A stretch of 64,000 nt of DNA from Pseudomonas sp. Gutcm_11s (lineage in GTDB: Bacteria > Pseudomonadota > Gammaproteobacteria > Pseudomonadales > Pseudomonadaceae). The notes below the pieces were generated by a model, which ran no database searches, was not told where the DNA came from, and saw only the letters and a program-made list of their open reading frames with translations. The position numbers were made by a program, and so were the translations under genes. Each line of letters starts with the position of its first letter. Position 1 is the first letter of the stretch. This document shows positions 27,918 through 35,553 of the stretch, piece by piece. The stretch is from the NCBI RefSeq assembly GCF_028649395.1, contig NZ_JAQSUW010000011.1, forward strand, positions 54,181-118,180, given 5' to 3'.

Positions 27918-29114
27918 ATGAAACGTCGTACATTCGTCGTGGGCGCTGGCGCGCTCGTTGGTGCAGGGGTGCTCGCATCGAATATGAAAAGCGAACCAGA
28001 AAAGAACTTCGTGAGACACGTTGATCCCGCTGCAGACGCAGCAGCCATAGCTGCAGTTGAGAAGTCCGGCGTGATCGATATTCACCGCCATATCGTTCCA
28101 CCTGCCATGCGGGACCTGTTCGCGCGCCGTAACTCAACGTCACTGGCTGGGATTGAACTGCCCGACTGGTCTCCTGAGCTGTTTATCGCAACCATGCAAG
28201 CCGAGGGCGTGCAGACGGCAATCACCTCTGCAGTTCTACCCGGTATTCAGGTTGGCGAATCTGAGCTGACAGCGTTCTCTCGCGGCAGTAACGAGTTCTC
28301 ACGAGAGCTTGCCGATCGTAATAAGGGGAGGGTCGGCTTCTTTGCTCACCTGCCGTTGCCGTATACCGAGCAAGCGTGTGCCGAAGCCATCTATGCGCTC
28401 GACACCTTGAAGGCAGACGGTGTGGTCCTGATGGCCAGCAACGACGGTAAATTCCTGGGCGATCCGCTGTTCGATGAGTTGATGTACGAGCTGAATGAGC
28501 GCAGTGCCATTGTCTTCGTGCATCCGAATGTGCCGGCCACTGACCCTCTTGGCCTGAGCACGCCACTGAGCATTGTGGAGTATCCCTGCGACATAACCCG
28601 AGCAGCGCTGAACCTCATCCTGTCCGGGACGATGGAACGCTTCCACAAGATCCGCTGGATTCTCGCTCATGCCGGAGGCTTCCTCCCCTATGTCGCATGG
28701 CGTGTCTCTCTGGCCAACACGATGATCGAGTATGGGGACACAGCAACTCAGGGGGTACTGACTTACCTGAGGCGCTTCTACCTGGACACGGCCACATCTG
28801 TCTCGCGTTCATCGATGGCCACATTGCGTGAGTTGGTCGAGCCAACCCGGCTGCTGTTCGGTACCGATGCGCCATTCGCCTCGGCCCCCCAAGGCCAGCA
28901 ACAGATCAAGGAGCTGGTCGATTCCGACTTCTGGAGCGCAGGCGAGGCTTCCCGTATCGAACGTGGCAATGCACTTAGCCTGTTCCCCAGCTACAAGCTG
29001 CCAGATGAAACTGTTGCTGCACTGCCTGCGTTCGAGCAGGAGTCGCTCATCAGTGAGACCACGCGGCAGGTACTATCGCCACTTCGCTCACTTGCTCAAA
29101 AGCTGAGGGAGTGA
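27918..29114 (+). CDS. ACMSD-type amidohydrolase paralogue with twin-arginine-like signal
   Basis: 398 aa from ATG 27918, preceded by AAGAGG at 6 nt. It begins MKRRTFVVGAGALVGAGVLA, a twin-arginine-like leader followed by a hydrophobic stretch, which the neighbour lacks. The mature part aligns with that neighbour throughout (for example SAIVFVHPN, RWILAHAGGFLPY, FGTDAPFA), and all metal ligands are kept (DIHRH). It may act in the periplasm after folding with its metal in the cytosol. The two genes form an operon behind one promoter. Confidence 0.83.
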   Translation: MKRRTFVVGAGALVGAGVLASNMKSEPEKNFVRHVDPAADAAAIAAVEKSGVIDIHRHIVPPAMRDLFARRNSTSLAGIELPDWSPELFIATMQAEGVQTAITSAVLPGIQVGESELTAFSRGSNEFSRELADRNKGRVGFFAHLPLPYTEQACAEAIYALDTLKADGVVLMASNDGKFLGDPLFDELMYELNERSAIVFVHPNVPATDPLGLSTPLSIVEYPCDITRAALNLILSGTMERFHKIRWILAHAGGFLPYVAWRVSLANTMIEYGDTATQGVLTYLRRFYLDTATSVSRSSMATLRELVEPTRLLFGTDAPFASAPQGQQQIKELVDSDFWSAGEASRIERGNALSLFPSYKLPDETVAALPAFEQESLISETTRQVLSPLRSLAQKLRE

Positions 29115-29483
29115 TGAGTAACGTCTGCTTTTGGCCGAATGCGGCTGCCGGTGACTGTGCATAGAGGCTCACACCTCGCCCGCGGCATCATGTCTCTGGT
29201 CAACGCTTCATGCTGCCCTAGACTCCCTGTACCGCCCGCCGGCCGCGCATCGGGCAAGGAAGTCGGCCGGGCTGGGTGGGCTCCACCAGAGAGCGGCTGC
29301 TCCCACGCTGACCTGGCACTCATGCATCCAATGGTCTCTTAAAGGGACTCCCTTTCTTGAGCACGGATCGTCTGCCGAGGCTGAGGTAGCTAAGCCAATG
29401 GGAGCTTAGGCGAGCAGGTAAAGAAAAAGCCCCGGTCGCAAGGCCAGGGCTTTTGGAGGCACCGATCTAGCAGAAGCGATGAG
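29115..29483. other. intergenic region after the amidohydrolases
   Basis: 369 bases without a gene. It holds a copy of the island short repeat (29128-29155, TGCTTTTGGCCGAATGCGGC) and the terminator at 29425-29454; nothing else is recognised. Confidence 0.5.
29425..29454. terminator. terminator of the MORN-like lipoprotein gene
   Basis: AAAAGCCCcGG pairs with CCaGGGCTTTT around a TCGCAAGG loop, with A-run and T-run ends usable on both strands. Confidence 0.8.
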
Positions 29484-31406
29484 TTATTGTTCGTCGCACC
29501 CCGCATTGCCACAGCTTTCCAGGCACTTCTGGTTGGCAGCGCCCATATGCTCGACATCGTTGCAGGCATAGACCTGGAACCAGTTCTGCTTGGCGACACG
29601 GCAAGCTTCACTTTTATACGGCACGGTGACGTGTTGCGGTTGTTCTTCGGGCGAGCACTGGTAGGTGGCGTCGTAGGTTTTCATTCCGGCGTCGGCGGCT
29701 ACCTGAGCAACGATGTCGTCCAACTGTTGGCTGCGTTCGGCATGGCCTGGAGTGCTGCCGATTCCGGCGATGTTTTGCAAGGTTGCATTGGATGCGTCGG
29801 TTTCCGTATGGCTGGCTACTGCTGAGCTGCCCTTGAGTACGCCGTTGCTGCCCATGCTGGCCCCACTCAGCGCCGACACCGCAGGCTGAACGCTCCCCGC
29901 ATTTTGTACGCCGAGGTTCTGTTGTGCAGTGGCGATGCCCCCGGCTTGGCCGTCGGTGAGGATATCGGCCGCCATCCCAGTGATCATTTGGTTGCGAATT
30001 TCGCTGGAAACACCAGATACCGAGCTGACAGCCCCCGCGCCAATGCCAATGGCCATGACCTTGCCGAACAGGTCACCACCGCCCGAGTCAGCTTCTGCCT
30101 GGGCTTGCGCCTGCTGGCGAGCTGCGGCCTGTTGTTGGGCTAGCTGCTGCGCTTCCTGATTGGCCGCCATCTCGCGACGGAGACGATTGTTTTCTAGCCG
30201 GGTCTTATACAGGGCATCGATGCGTTCCCCATGGGAGTATTCACAACGCTCGGGACTGCCATCGACAGTGCAAATTCCATTGCCGTTGGGAGCGAAGCCG
30301 CTTATCTCGCCTTCATAAATCGGGGTTTCATTGATGCTCACCTGGCCCTTGGTGAAGCCCAAGCCACCGTTGACTGCCACCATGGTGCCGCGAATCTGTA
30401 GGCCGGAGTCCAATCTGGACCAGGTGACGGTACCGGCAGGAACACCTTTCTTGAACGGGCCGGCAATGCGTTCCATGCCAGATGCATCGTAAGCATCGAC
30501 AGTTCCTGACCAGCTGTTTTGTTCGCAGGTACCGCTTGCGAGGCGCCAGCCAGGGAAGCCGCACGACTTGGCGCTGGCCAGTTGAGAGCTGGCCATATGA
30601 CGTGGCCCCAGCTTGCCATTGCTGACCATAGCCTGGGAAACCTTGCCATCAGGCGAGGTGACCTGTACCAGACCATCGTCCAGGTGGCCGAGGTCGAAGT
30701 TACCCTGCACCTGCTCGCCGTTGGCGTAGCGCATGACGCCTGGGCCGTTCGCCAAGGTGAAGTTGACGATGCCTAACGCAGTGAAGTGGATGACCTGCGA
30801 GGTGACTTCTAGATAAGGCAGGCTGTAAGTCGCACCGTCAAAAGCAATATTGGCGTGCTTGGACTGTGCCGGCAGGTTACAGGTACCGGTCCAGGTATTG
30901 CCCTGAGGGTCGCCCAGAGTACAGGTGCTACCAGGGAGCAGATAAACCCCTGCCGAGAAGGAGACCATGGTGAATTTTTCGGAGCTAACCGTCCAGCCCG
31001 TAGGTGATATGTAGGTACCTTTTGAACCGGCCATGCAGCCTGCGCCGAACGTCAAGCTTCCCGTAAGTTGTCCGCGAAATAGCACAGTGCCGTCGGGGCG
31101 ATAGATTTCCCCGTCGCCCTCAAGATAGCCGGACTGGAGTGTTCTGAAGTCACCTTTGCAAGTTGCACTCAGGGTGCCGTTGATATCGAACCCGCGCCCC
31201 GAGCCCTTGCCCTGTGGTACGCCTCCCTTCCACTCGCCGCTGTATTCGAAAGCAGAGAGGGACGGATTGGCTTGAAAACGGTGGGTATAGACGCCATCAG
31301 GGATACCAGTTGGCATTGCTGCTGGAGTGAATTGCGTGCACCCGGCAAGTAGCATGGACATCGCGCCCAGGCCAATGGTGGTGCGTGAGGCGGCGCGCAG
31401 GTGCAT
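29484..31406 (-). CDS. large MORN-repeat-like lipoprotein of unknown function
   Basis: About 640 aa from ATG 31406; AGGG lies nine bases before it but abuts the alternative ATG at 31415. A lipobox SMLLAGC marks a lipoprotein. Repeats like YSGEWKGGVPQGKGSG and MRYANGEQVQGNFDLG through about residue 400 resemble MORN motifs. A Gln/Ala-rich coiled-coil stretch (about 410-445) and a Gly/Ala-rich hydrophobic segment (455-480) follow, then a cysteine-rich C-terminus (six Cys in the last 65 residues). I recognise no enzyme domain. It is the rightmost cargo gene. Confidence 0.8.
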   Translation of the reverse strand: MHLRAASRTTIGLGAMSMLLAGCTQFTPAAMPTGIPDGVYTHRFQANPSLSAFEYSGEWKGGVPQGKGSGRGFDINGTLSATCKGDFRTLQSGYLEGDGEIYRPDGTVLFRGQLTGSLTFGAGCMAGSKGTYISPTGWTVSSEKFTMVSFSAGVYLLPGSTCTLGDPQGNTWTGTCNLPAQSKHANIAFDGATYSLPYLEVTSQVIHFTALGIVNFTLANGPGVMRYANGEQVQGNFDLGHLDDGLVQVTSPDGKVSQAMVSNGKLGPRHMASSQLASAKSCGFPGWRLASGTCEQNSWSGTVDAYDASGMERIAGPFKKGVPAGTVTWSRLDSGLQIRGTMVAVNGGLGFTKGQVSINETPIYEGEISGFAPNGNGICTVDGSPERCEYSHGERIDALYKTRLENNRLRREMAANQEAQQLAQQQAAARQQAQAQAEADSGGGDLFGKVMAIGIGAGAVSSVSGVSSEIRNQMITGMAADILTDGQAGGIATAQQNLGVQNAGSVQPAVSALSGASMGSNGVLKGSSAVASHTETDASNATLQNIAGIGSTPGHAERSQQLDDIVAQVAADAGMKTYDATYQCSPEEQPQHVTVPYKSEACRVAKQNWFQVYACNDVEHMGAANQKCLESCGNAGCDEQ

Positions 31407-31597
31407 ATGGCACATCCCTGATTGGTTTATCGGATCCGAAGTTTCGCTCGCCCCCCCGCTTTAGGAGGAGTACGGGTGAGAGTGATTGCAGATTGCCATA
31501 TGCCGGGAAAGGGGCTCAAGCGCGAAAGGCTCGAGTTTCATTGACGTGTGAAGAGTCTCGAGGAGGCAGTTAGCTCCCTGTCTTGATTGGCCTGTCG

Positions 31598-31630
31598 CGA
31601 CCGGCAGCTATCGGCCGGAAGCGGCCGTTG
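31598..31630. repeat. island short repeat, copy 3
   Basis: GGCAGCTATCGGCCGGAAGC followed by GGCCGTTGG, nearly identical to the element at 14735-14754. Confidence 0.55.
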
Positions 31631-31724
31631 GCTGATTGATAGGGGGCTTTTATTACGGTGCCGTCTGTTTCGGCAGCCTAAGCTGCCTTCACTTGGTGTG
31701 CATGTATCTCCCTAGGCGCTACCT

Positions 31725-31768
31725 GCCCCAGAATTTGTCCCCATCTCGTTGGGGGCAAATTCTGGGGG
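31725..31768. repeat. inverted repeat beside attR, possible recombinase arm sites
   Basis: GCCCCAGAATTTGTCCCC and GGGGGCAAATTCTGGGGG face each other across 8 nt with one or two mismatches. The motif resembles the GGGACAAAA copies near attL. Binding by an integrase is inference. Confidence 0.5.
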
Positions 31769-31864
31769 CAAAATCGAGACCGCTGTAGAACGCCAATCCC
31801 CAGAAGCCCCAGGAACTGCTAGGGGTAGTTAGGACCAGAGCGGTCTGTGCGTGCAGTAGATATC

Positions 31865-31892
31865 GTTCAAATCCCTATCTTCCCGCCATATC
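31865..31892 (+). repeat. attR direct repeat
   Basis: Exact 28-bp copy of the tRNA-Ser 3' end at 7599-7626, without the rest of the tRNA. Confidence 0.92.
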
Positions 31893-31893
31893 G

Positions 31894-31928
31894 AAAGCCC
31901 CGTGATTCGTTGAATCACGGGGCTTTTT
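31894..31928 (+). terminator. probable original tRNA-Ser terminator, now beside attR
   Basis: AAAGCCCCGTGATTC-GTT-GAATCACGGGGCTTT followed by T residues. It sits where the tRNA-Ser terminator would be before the island entered. Confidence 0.85.
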
Positions 31929-32041
31929 CTTTGCTCGCGATATTCTCGTGATTGCCCTGGGCCATTAGACGCGCCGCAGTGATGGCAGCCATTGGCTGGT
32001 TGCCTGCTGCAGCCTGGCATCCCGTTGATATCCACGCGCAT

Positions 32042-32065
32042 AAAAAAGCCGCCCCACAGGGCGGC
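32042..32065 (-). terminator. terminator of the second DUF1302-DUF1329 operon
   Basis: Minus-strand GCCGCCC-TGTG-GGGCGGC followed by six T residues, 73 nt after the DUF1329 stop. Confidence 0.85.
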
Positions 32066-32137
32066 AAATATCTCTAACTTGCGTCGATGGCAGGGAGCGC
32101 TAGAGATGCATGGAGGCCAATCTGTCCAGCCTGTAAA

Positions 32138-33499
32138 TCAGCGAATGCCGATGGCACGCAGGGCGGCAGGAGTGAAGTCGCCGGTCTTGGCCTTGAGGCC
32201 GAACTGGTAGGCGTTGTTCACCTTGTTGAACATGTAGTTCGCCAGGTAGCGGCCGGAGATCAGGTCGTAGGTCAGCTCGCCCGCGGAGATCTGCGTCTGC
32301 ACGTCGTACAGCGGCAGGATGTGGTTCTCCGAGACGCGCCACAGGTTGCCGCGGGCGTCATAGTGGTCAGCTTCGACGATGGTCCAGCTGTCTTCGTCGA
32401 TGAACAGGTGGCGCTTGGAATAGACGTGGCGCTGGCCTTCCTTCAGCGTGCCGATGATCTCCCAGACCCGGTGCAGCTCGTAGCGGGTCTTGTCCTGGTT
32501 GAGGTGGCCCGGGGTGATCAGCTCGTCGTAGCTGTTGGCCGGGTCGGCCAGGCGGAAGCTGTTGTAGGGCACGTACATCTCGCGCTTGCCGACCAGTTGC
32601 CAGTCGTAACGATCCGGCGAGCCGTTGAACATGTCGGTCTGGTCGGTGGTGCGCAGGTTGCCCGGGCCGGGGCTGTCATAGGCGACCTGCGGGGCGCGGC
32701 GTACCCGGCGCTGGCCGGAGTTGTACTGCCAGGCCATGCGCGGTTCCTTCACCTGGTTTAGGGTCTCGTGGACCAGCAGCACGCCGCCGACATCACGCGC
32801 CGGCGCGATGTTCTCGGAGGTGAAGTAGTAGAGGATGTTCTTCGACTTGCTTGGGTCGTAGTCCAGCAGCTCCTCGCTGTAGGCCAGGCGATCGCGCTCG
32901 GTCTTCCACGAGTAGTCGCCGCCCGGAGTGGTCATGAAGGCCGTGGTCTCACGGGTGAAGCTGCCGCCGCGGTAGCGGGTGATGTGGTTCCACAGCACTT
33001 CCAGGCCGTTCTGTGGAATGGGGAAGGCCAGCGGGCTGGCATAGTTTTCCAGGCCGTTGCCGCCTTCCACCGTCTGCGTGGTGGTGGCGTTGCGGCGCGC
33101 CACTTCGTAGGCCTTCTGCGGCCAGGCGACGCTGCGATGGGTGGGGTACACAGGAATCTTGTAGGTGCTGGCGTAGCGGGCGAACAGTGCCTGTTGCCCC
33201 GGACTCAGTTGCTCCCGGTACTGGTCAAGGTTCTGCGCGGTGATGGTGAACAACGGCGCTTCGCTGGCGAAGGGGTCGGCACGGAAGCCGTCGGTGACCT
33301 TGCCGGCATCCTTGGGCAGGCCGCCGGTCCATTCGGGAATGCTGCCGGCAGCGTTGCCGGCGCGCTCGGCGCCAACCGGAGTGAGGTCGGCGCCCAGCTT
33401 GGCGGCCTGCGCCGCGTCCACGGCGGCATGGGCGGTGTTGAGCAGCAGCGGCAGGCACAGCGACAGCGCGCAGCGCGAGAAGAGGGTGGGTCGGTTCAT
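32138..33499 (-). CDS. DUF1329 family envelope protein (chromosomal copy)
   Basis: 453 aa from the ATG at 33499; GAGG is correctly spaced for it but abuts the alternative ATG at 33508. It has a signal peptide (ending about NTAHA) and is clearly paralogous to the island copy at 22426-23790 (shared TPVGAERAGNAAGSIPEWTGG, LEVLWNHITRYRGGS, VLLVHETLNQVKEPRMAW). It lies outside the island, one gene from attR. Its promoter carries the TACAGATTTAC motif shared with the dicarboxylate/tricarboxylate cluster, so its substrate may differ from that of the island pair. Confidence 0.87.
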   Translation of the reverse strand: MNRPTLFSRCALSLCLPLLLNTAHAAVDAAQAAKLGADLTPVGAERAGNAAGSIPEWTGGLPKDAGKVTDGFRADPFASEAPLFTITAQNLDQYREQLSPGQQALFARYASTYKIPVYPTHRSVAWPQKAYEVARRNATTTQTVEGGNGLENYASPLAFPIPQNGLEVLWNHITRYRGGSFTRETTAFMTTPGGDYSWKTERDRLAYSEELLDYDPSKSKNILYYFTSENIAPARDVGGVLLVHETLNQVKEPRMAWQYNSGQRRVRRAPQVAYDSPGPGNLRTTDQTDMFNGSPDRYDWQLVGKREMYVPYNSFRLADPANSYDELITPGHLNQDKTRYELHRVWEIIGTLKEGQRHVYSKRHLFIDEDSWTIVEADHYDARGNLWRVSENHILPLYDVQTQISAGELTYDLISGRYLANYMFNKVNNAYQFGLKAKTGDFTPAALRAIGIR

Positions 33500-33510
33500 G
33501 TGGTGCATCC

Positions 33511-35289
33511 TCAGAACGTCACGCCGATGCTGGCGCTGATGAAGTCGCGGTCACCGTTGGTGGTGTAGTCGCCGCCGAAGTAGTCGGTGTAACTGATGCT
33601 GGCTTCGTAGTTGGACAGGTACTTGGCGCTGAGACCGATGCTCACGGCCTTGCTGCCCTCGGTGAAGGTCGGGCCGTAGCCGTCCACGTCGTGCGACCAG
33701 GCCAGGCTCGGGCTGAGATCCAGGCCGCCGATCACGCCGTTGTAGGTGAGGCCGGCGCGCAGGCGATAACCCCAGGAGTTGCGGGTGAAGAAGCCGTCGT
33801 CGTTGCAGTACTCCGGGCGGCCGCTGAGCAGCGTGCTGCACAGGTCGTTGCCGTCGTTGTCGAAGTATTCGCCCGGGCCGAAGTGGCTCGCCCGGCCGAA
33901 GCGGTACTCACCGTAGTCACCCTCGCTGATGCCGTTGAGGTGGGTGTAGCCGACCTCGCCGATCAGGTTCAGGCGGCTGGCGCCGAGCACCTGGTCGAAG
34001 GTCTGCACCACGCTCATCTGCGCCTGGGTCATCGGCACGCGGACGTAGCCGTGGATCACGTCACCGGGGATGCCGGAGTTCGGGATCACGCTCGGCACTA
34101 CCGGGGCCAGGCGCAGGGTGGCGTAGGTCAGGTCGTCGAAGGCCAGCGGCATGTTCGGCCGGTGGCTCAGCTCACCCTCGATGGAGGCGGTGCCCAGGGT
34201 GGTGTTGAAGCTCAGACCGTAGAGGCGGATGTCCTCGGGGTACTCGAGGAAGTACTGCGCGCTGGCGGCGCCGAAGCCGGGGGCCGCGAACGGGTTGGGC
34301 GCGCTGCTGATCACCGAGCTGCCCACGGGGGTGCGGCTGTGGTAGTTGAGGTAGTAGGCGCTGATTTCCGTATCGTTCAGCTCCGGCACGAACCAGCGCA
34401 GGGCGACGCCGAACTGGCCGCTGTCGCGGGCATCGTGATCGCCGCCGCGTGGCATGTAGATGGTGTTGCCGTTGAGGCCGCTGTTGTCGGACTGGCCGGG
34501 CTCGATGTCCGCGCCGCGCACCACGTAGCGGTCATAGCAGCCGTCGGCGACGATGTCCGAGCTGGCGAAGAAGGTGCCGCAGTTGTCGGCGACGGTCTGG
34601 TCCCACTCCAGCTGGTAGAAGGTTTCCAGGCTGACGTCTTCGGCCAGCGCCTGCTGCAGGTAGAGCATGTTGACCGGCAGCAGGCCTTCCTTCAGCTCGG
34701 AACCCGGACGACGCAGGGCGTTGGCGTCCAGCGGGTTGATGCTGTTGATGCCGCCGCTGATGAAGGTACTGCCGCCCCAGCTCACCACCTGCTTGCCAAC
34801 GCGTACCGAGCCGGGCAGTTCGGCGAGGTCGTAGTTGTGGTAGGCGAAGGCATCGAGCAGCTCCACGCCGGACGACTGGGCGCCGCGTTTGCGGTTGTCG
34901 TCGCGGATGTCGTAGAGCAGGCGACTCTCGTCCTTCAGTTCGAAGTCGTACCAGTACTTGCCGCGCAGGAACACGCCGGAGTTGCGGTACTTCAGCTCGA
35001 GGTCGTGGATGCCCTTGAAGATCTTCGAGAAGGTCTCGCCCTTCTTGAAGTTCAGGCGTGCGTCGTCGGAGGTGCGCGAGTCACCCTTGCCACCGTTGCC
35101 CTGGGCGATGAAGTCCGGGTCCGGCGCGCGCACCGCCCAGCTGGCACCGATGGACAGTGCCGAGTCGAGCTGGCCTTCCACTTCGCCGATATTGAAATTC
35201 ACTGCTTGAGCACCGGACATGTAGCCCGCCGTCGCCATTGCCAGAACGGCTGCGCCGGGTATGCCGGGCCGCTTGATGGTTCGTTTCAC
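33511..35289 (-). CDS. DUF1302 family outer-membrane-like protein (chromosomal copy)
   Basis: 592 aa, GTG start with GAAGAG upstream, signal peptide ending near GAQA. Long stretches match the island paralogue, including FLRGKYWYDFELKDESR and SSGV.LLDAFAYHNY. The C-terminus SIGVTF is aromatic as in outer-membrane barrels. It is transcribed ahead of the DUF1329 gene. Confidence 0.87.
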   Translation of the reverse strand: MKRTIKRPGIPGAAVLAMATAGYMSGAQAVNFNIGEVEGQLDSALSIGASWAVRAPDPDFIAQGNGGKGDSRTSDDARLNFKKGETFSKIFKGIHDLELKYRNSGVFLRGKYWYDFELKDESRLLYDIRDDNRKRGAQSSGVELLDAFAYHNYDLAELPGSVRVGKQVVSWGGSTFISGGINSINPLDANALRRPGSELKEGLLPVNMLYLQQALAEDVSLETFYQLEWDQTVADNCGTFFASSDIVADGCYDRYVVRGADIEPGQSDNSGLNGNTIYMPRGGDHDARDSGQFGVALRWFVPELNDTEISAYYLNYHSRTPVGSSVISSAPNPFAAPGFGAASAQYFLEYPEDIRLYGLSFNTTLGTASIEGELSHRPNMPLAFDDLTYATLRLAPVVPSVIPNSGIPGDVIHGYVRVPMTQAQMSVVQTFDQVLGASRLNLIGEVGYTHLNGISEGDYGEYRFGRASHFGPGEYFDNDGNDLCSTLLSGRPEYCNDDGFFTRNSWGYRLRAGLTYNGVIGGLDLSPSLAWSHDVDGYGPTFTEGSKAVSIGLSAKYLSNYEASISYTDYFGGDYTTNGDRDFISASIGVTF

Positions 35290-35369
35290 GTCTCTTCACC
35301 TTTTCTTGTTTTCGATGAGGGCGGCAGCTAGCGCTGTTCCCGGCATCCCTAGGCTTTGGGCTCAAAGAC

Positions 35370-35449
35370 ATATGTATTATTTATGTACATATGTATGAAT
35401 TGAGCTCAATAAGACGCTATACATGTGTGACTGACATGTAAATCTGTAC
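35370..35449 (-). promoter_or_regulatory. promoter region of second DUF1302 operon with shared motif
   Basis: The minus strand carries GTACAGATTTAC (35438-35449), found also at 36770 and, but for the first base, at 37679. An AT-rich stretch with ACATATGTA-type palindromes (about 35370-35395) follows toward the gene and may be the core promoter. Confidence 0.6.
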
Positions 35450-35553
35450 GGTTTTTGTGCATGCGTGATGCGGCCATACCCGGAAGGGGTACGGCTCGGC
35501 GGGGGAAGAGGGAGGAGGGTGGCTGGCGGCCCTTGCGGCGCGCCAGCGCGGGG

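Larger units (their letters stand above)
31407..31864. other. island right arm, non-coding
   Basis: About 460 bases with no gene: one island short repeat (31598-31630), the long inverted repeat at 31725-31768, then attR. No integrase or excisionase reading frame is present on either strand. Confidence 0.6.
7599..31892. mobile_element. 24.3-kb genomic island in tRNA-Ser(CGA)
   Basis: A perfect 28-bp direct repeat of the tRNA-Ser 3' end bounds the segment (7599-7626 and 31865-31892), the footprint of tyrosine-recombinase integration. Cargo is defence genes (SIR2-HerA, CBASS) on the left and an aromatic degradation block on the right; base composition is visibly less GC-rich in the left part than in flanking core genes. 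No integrase, excisionase or conjugation gene can be found, so the island is either decayed or moved in trans. Confidence 0.88.

Noticed and set aside
7599..31892. Prophage or integrative conjugative element
   Set aside because: No capsid, tail, lysis, relaxase or type IV secretion genes are present between the att repeats.
33691..35331. 546-codon plus-strand frame opposite the second DUF1302 gene
   Set aside because: Composition (Val/Ala/Gly/Glu repeats) and full overlap with a conserved gene show it is an antisense artefact.
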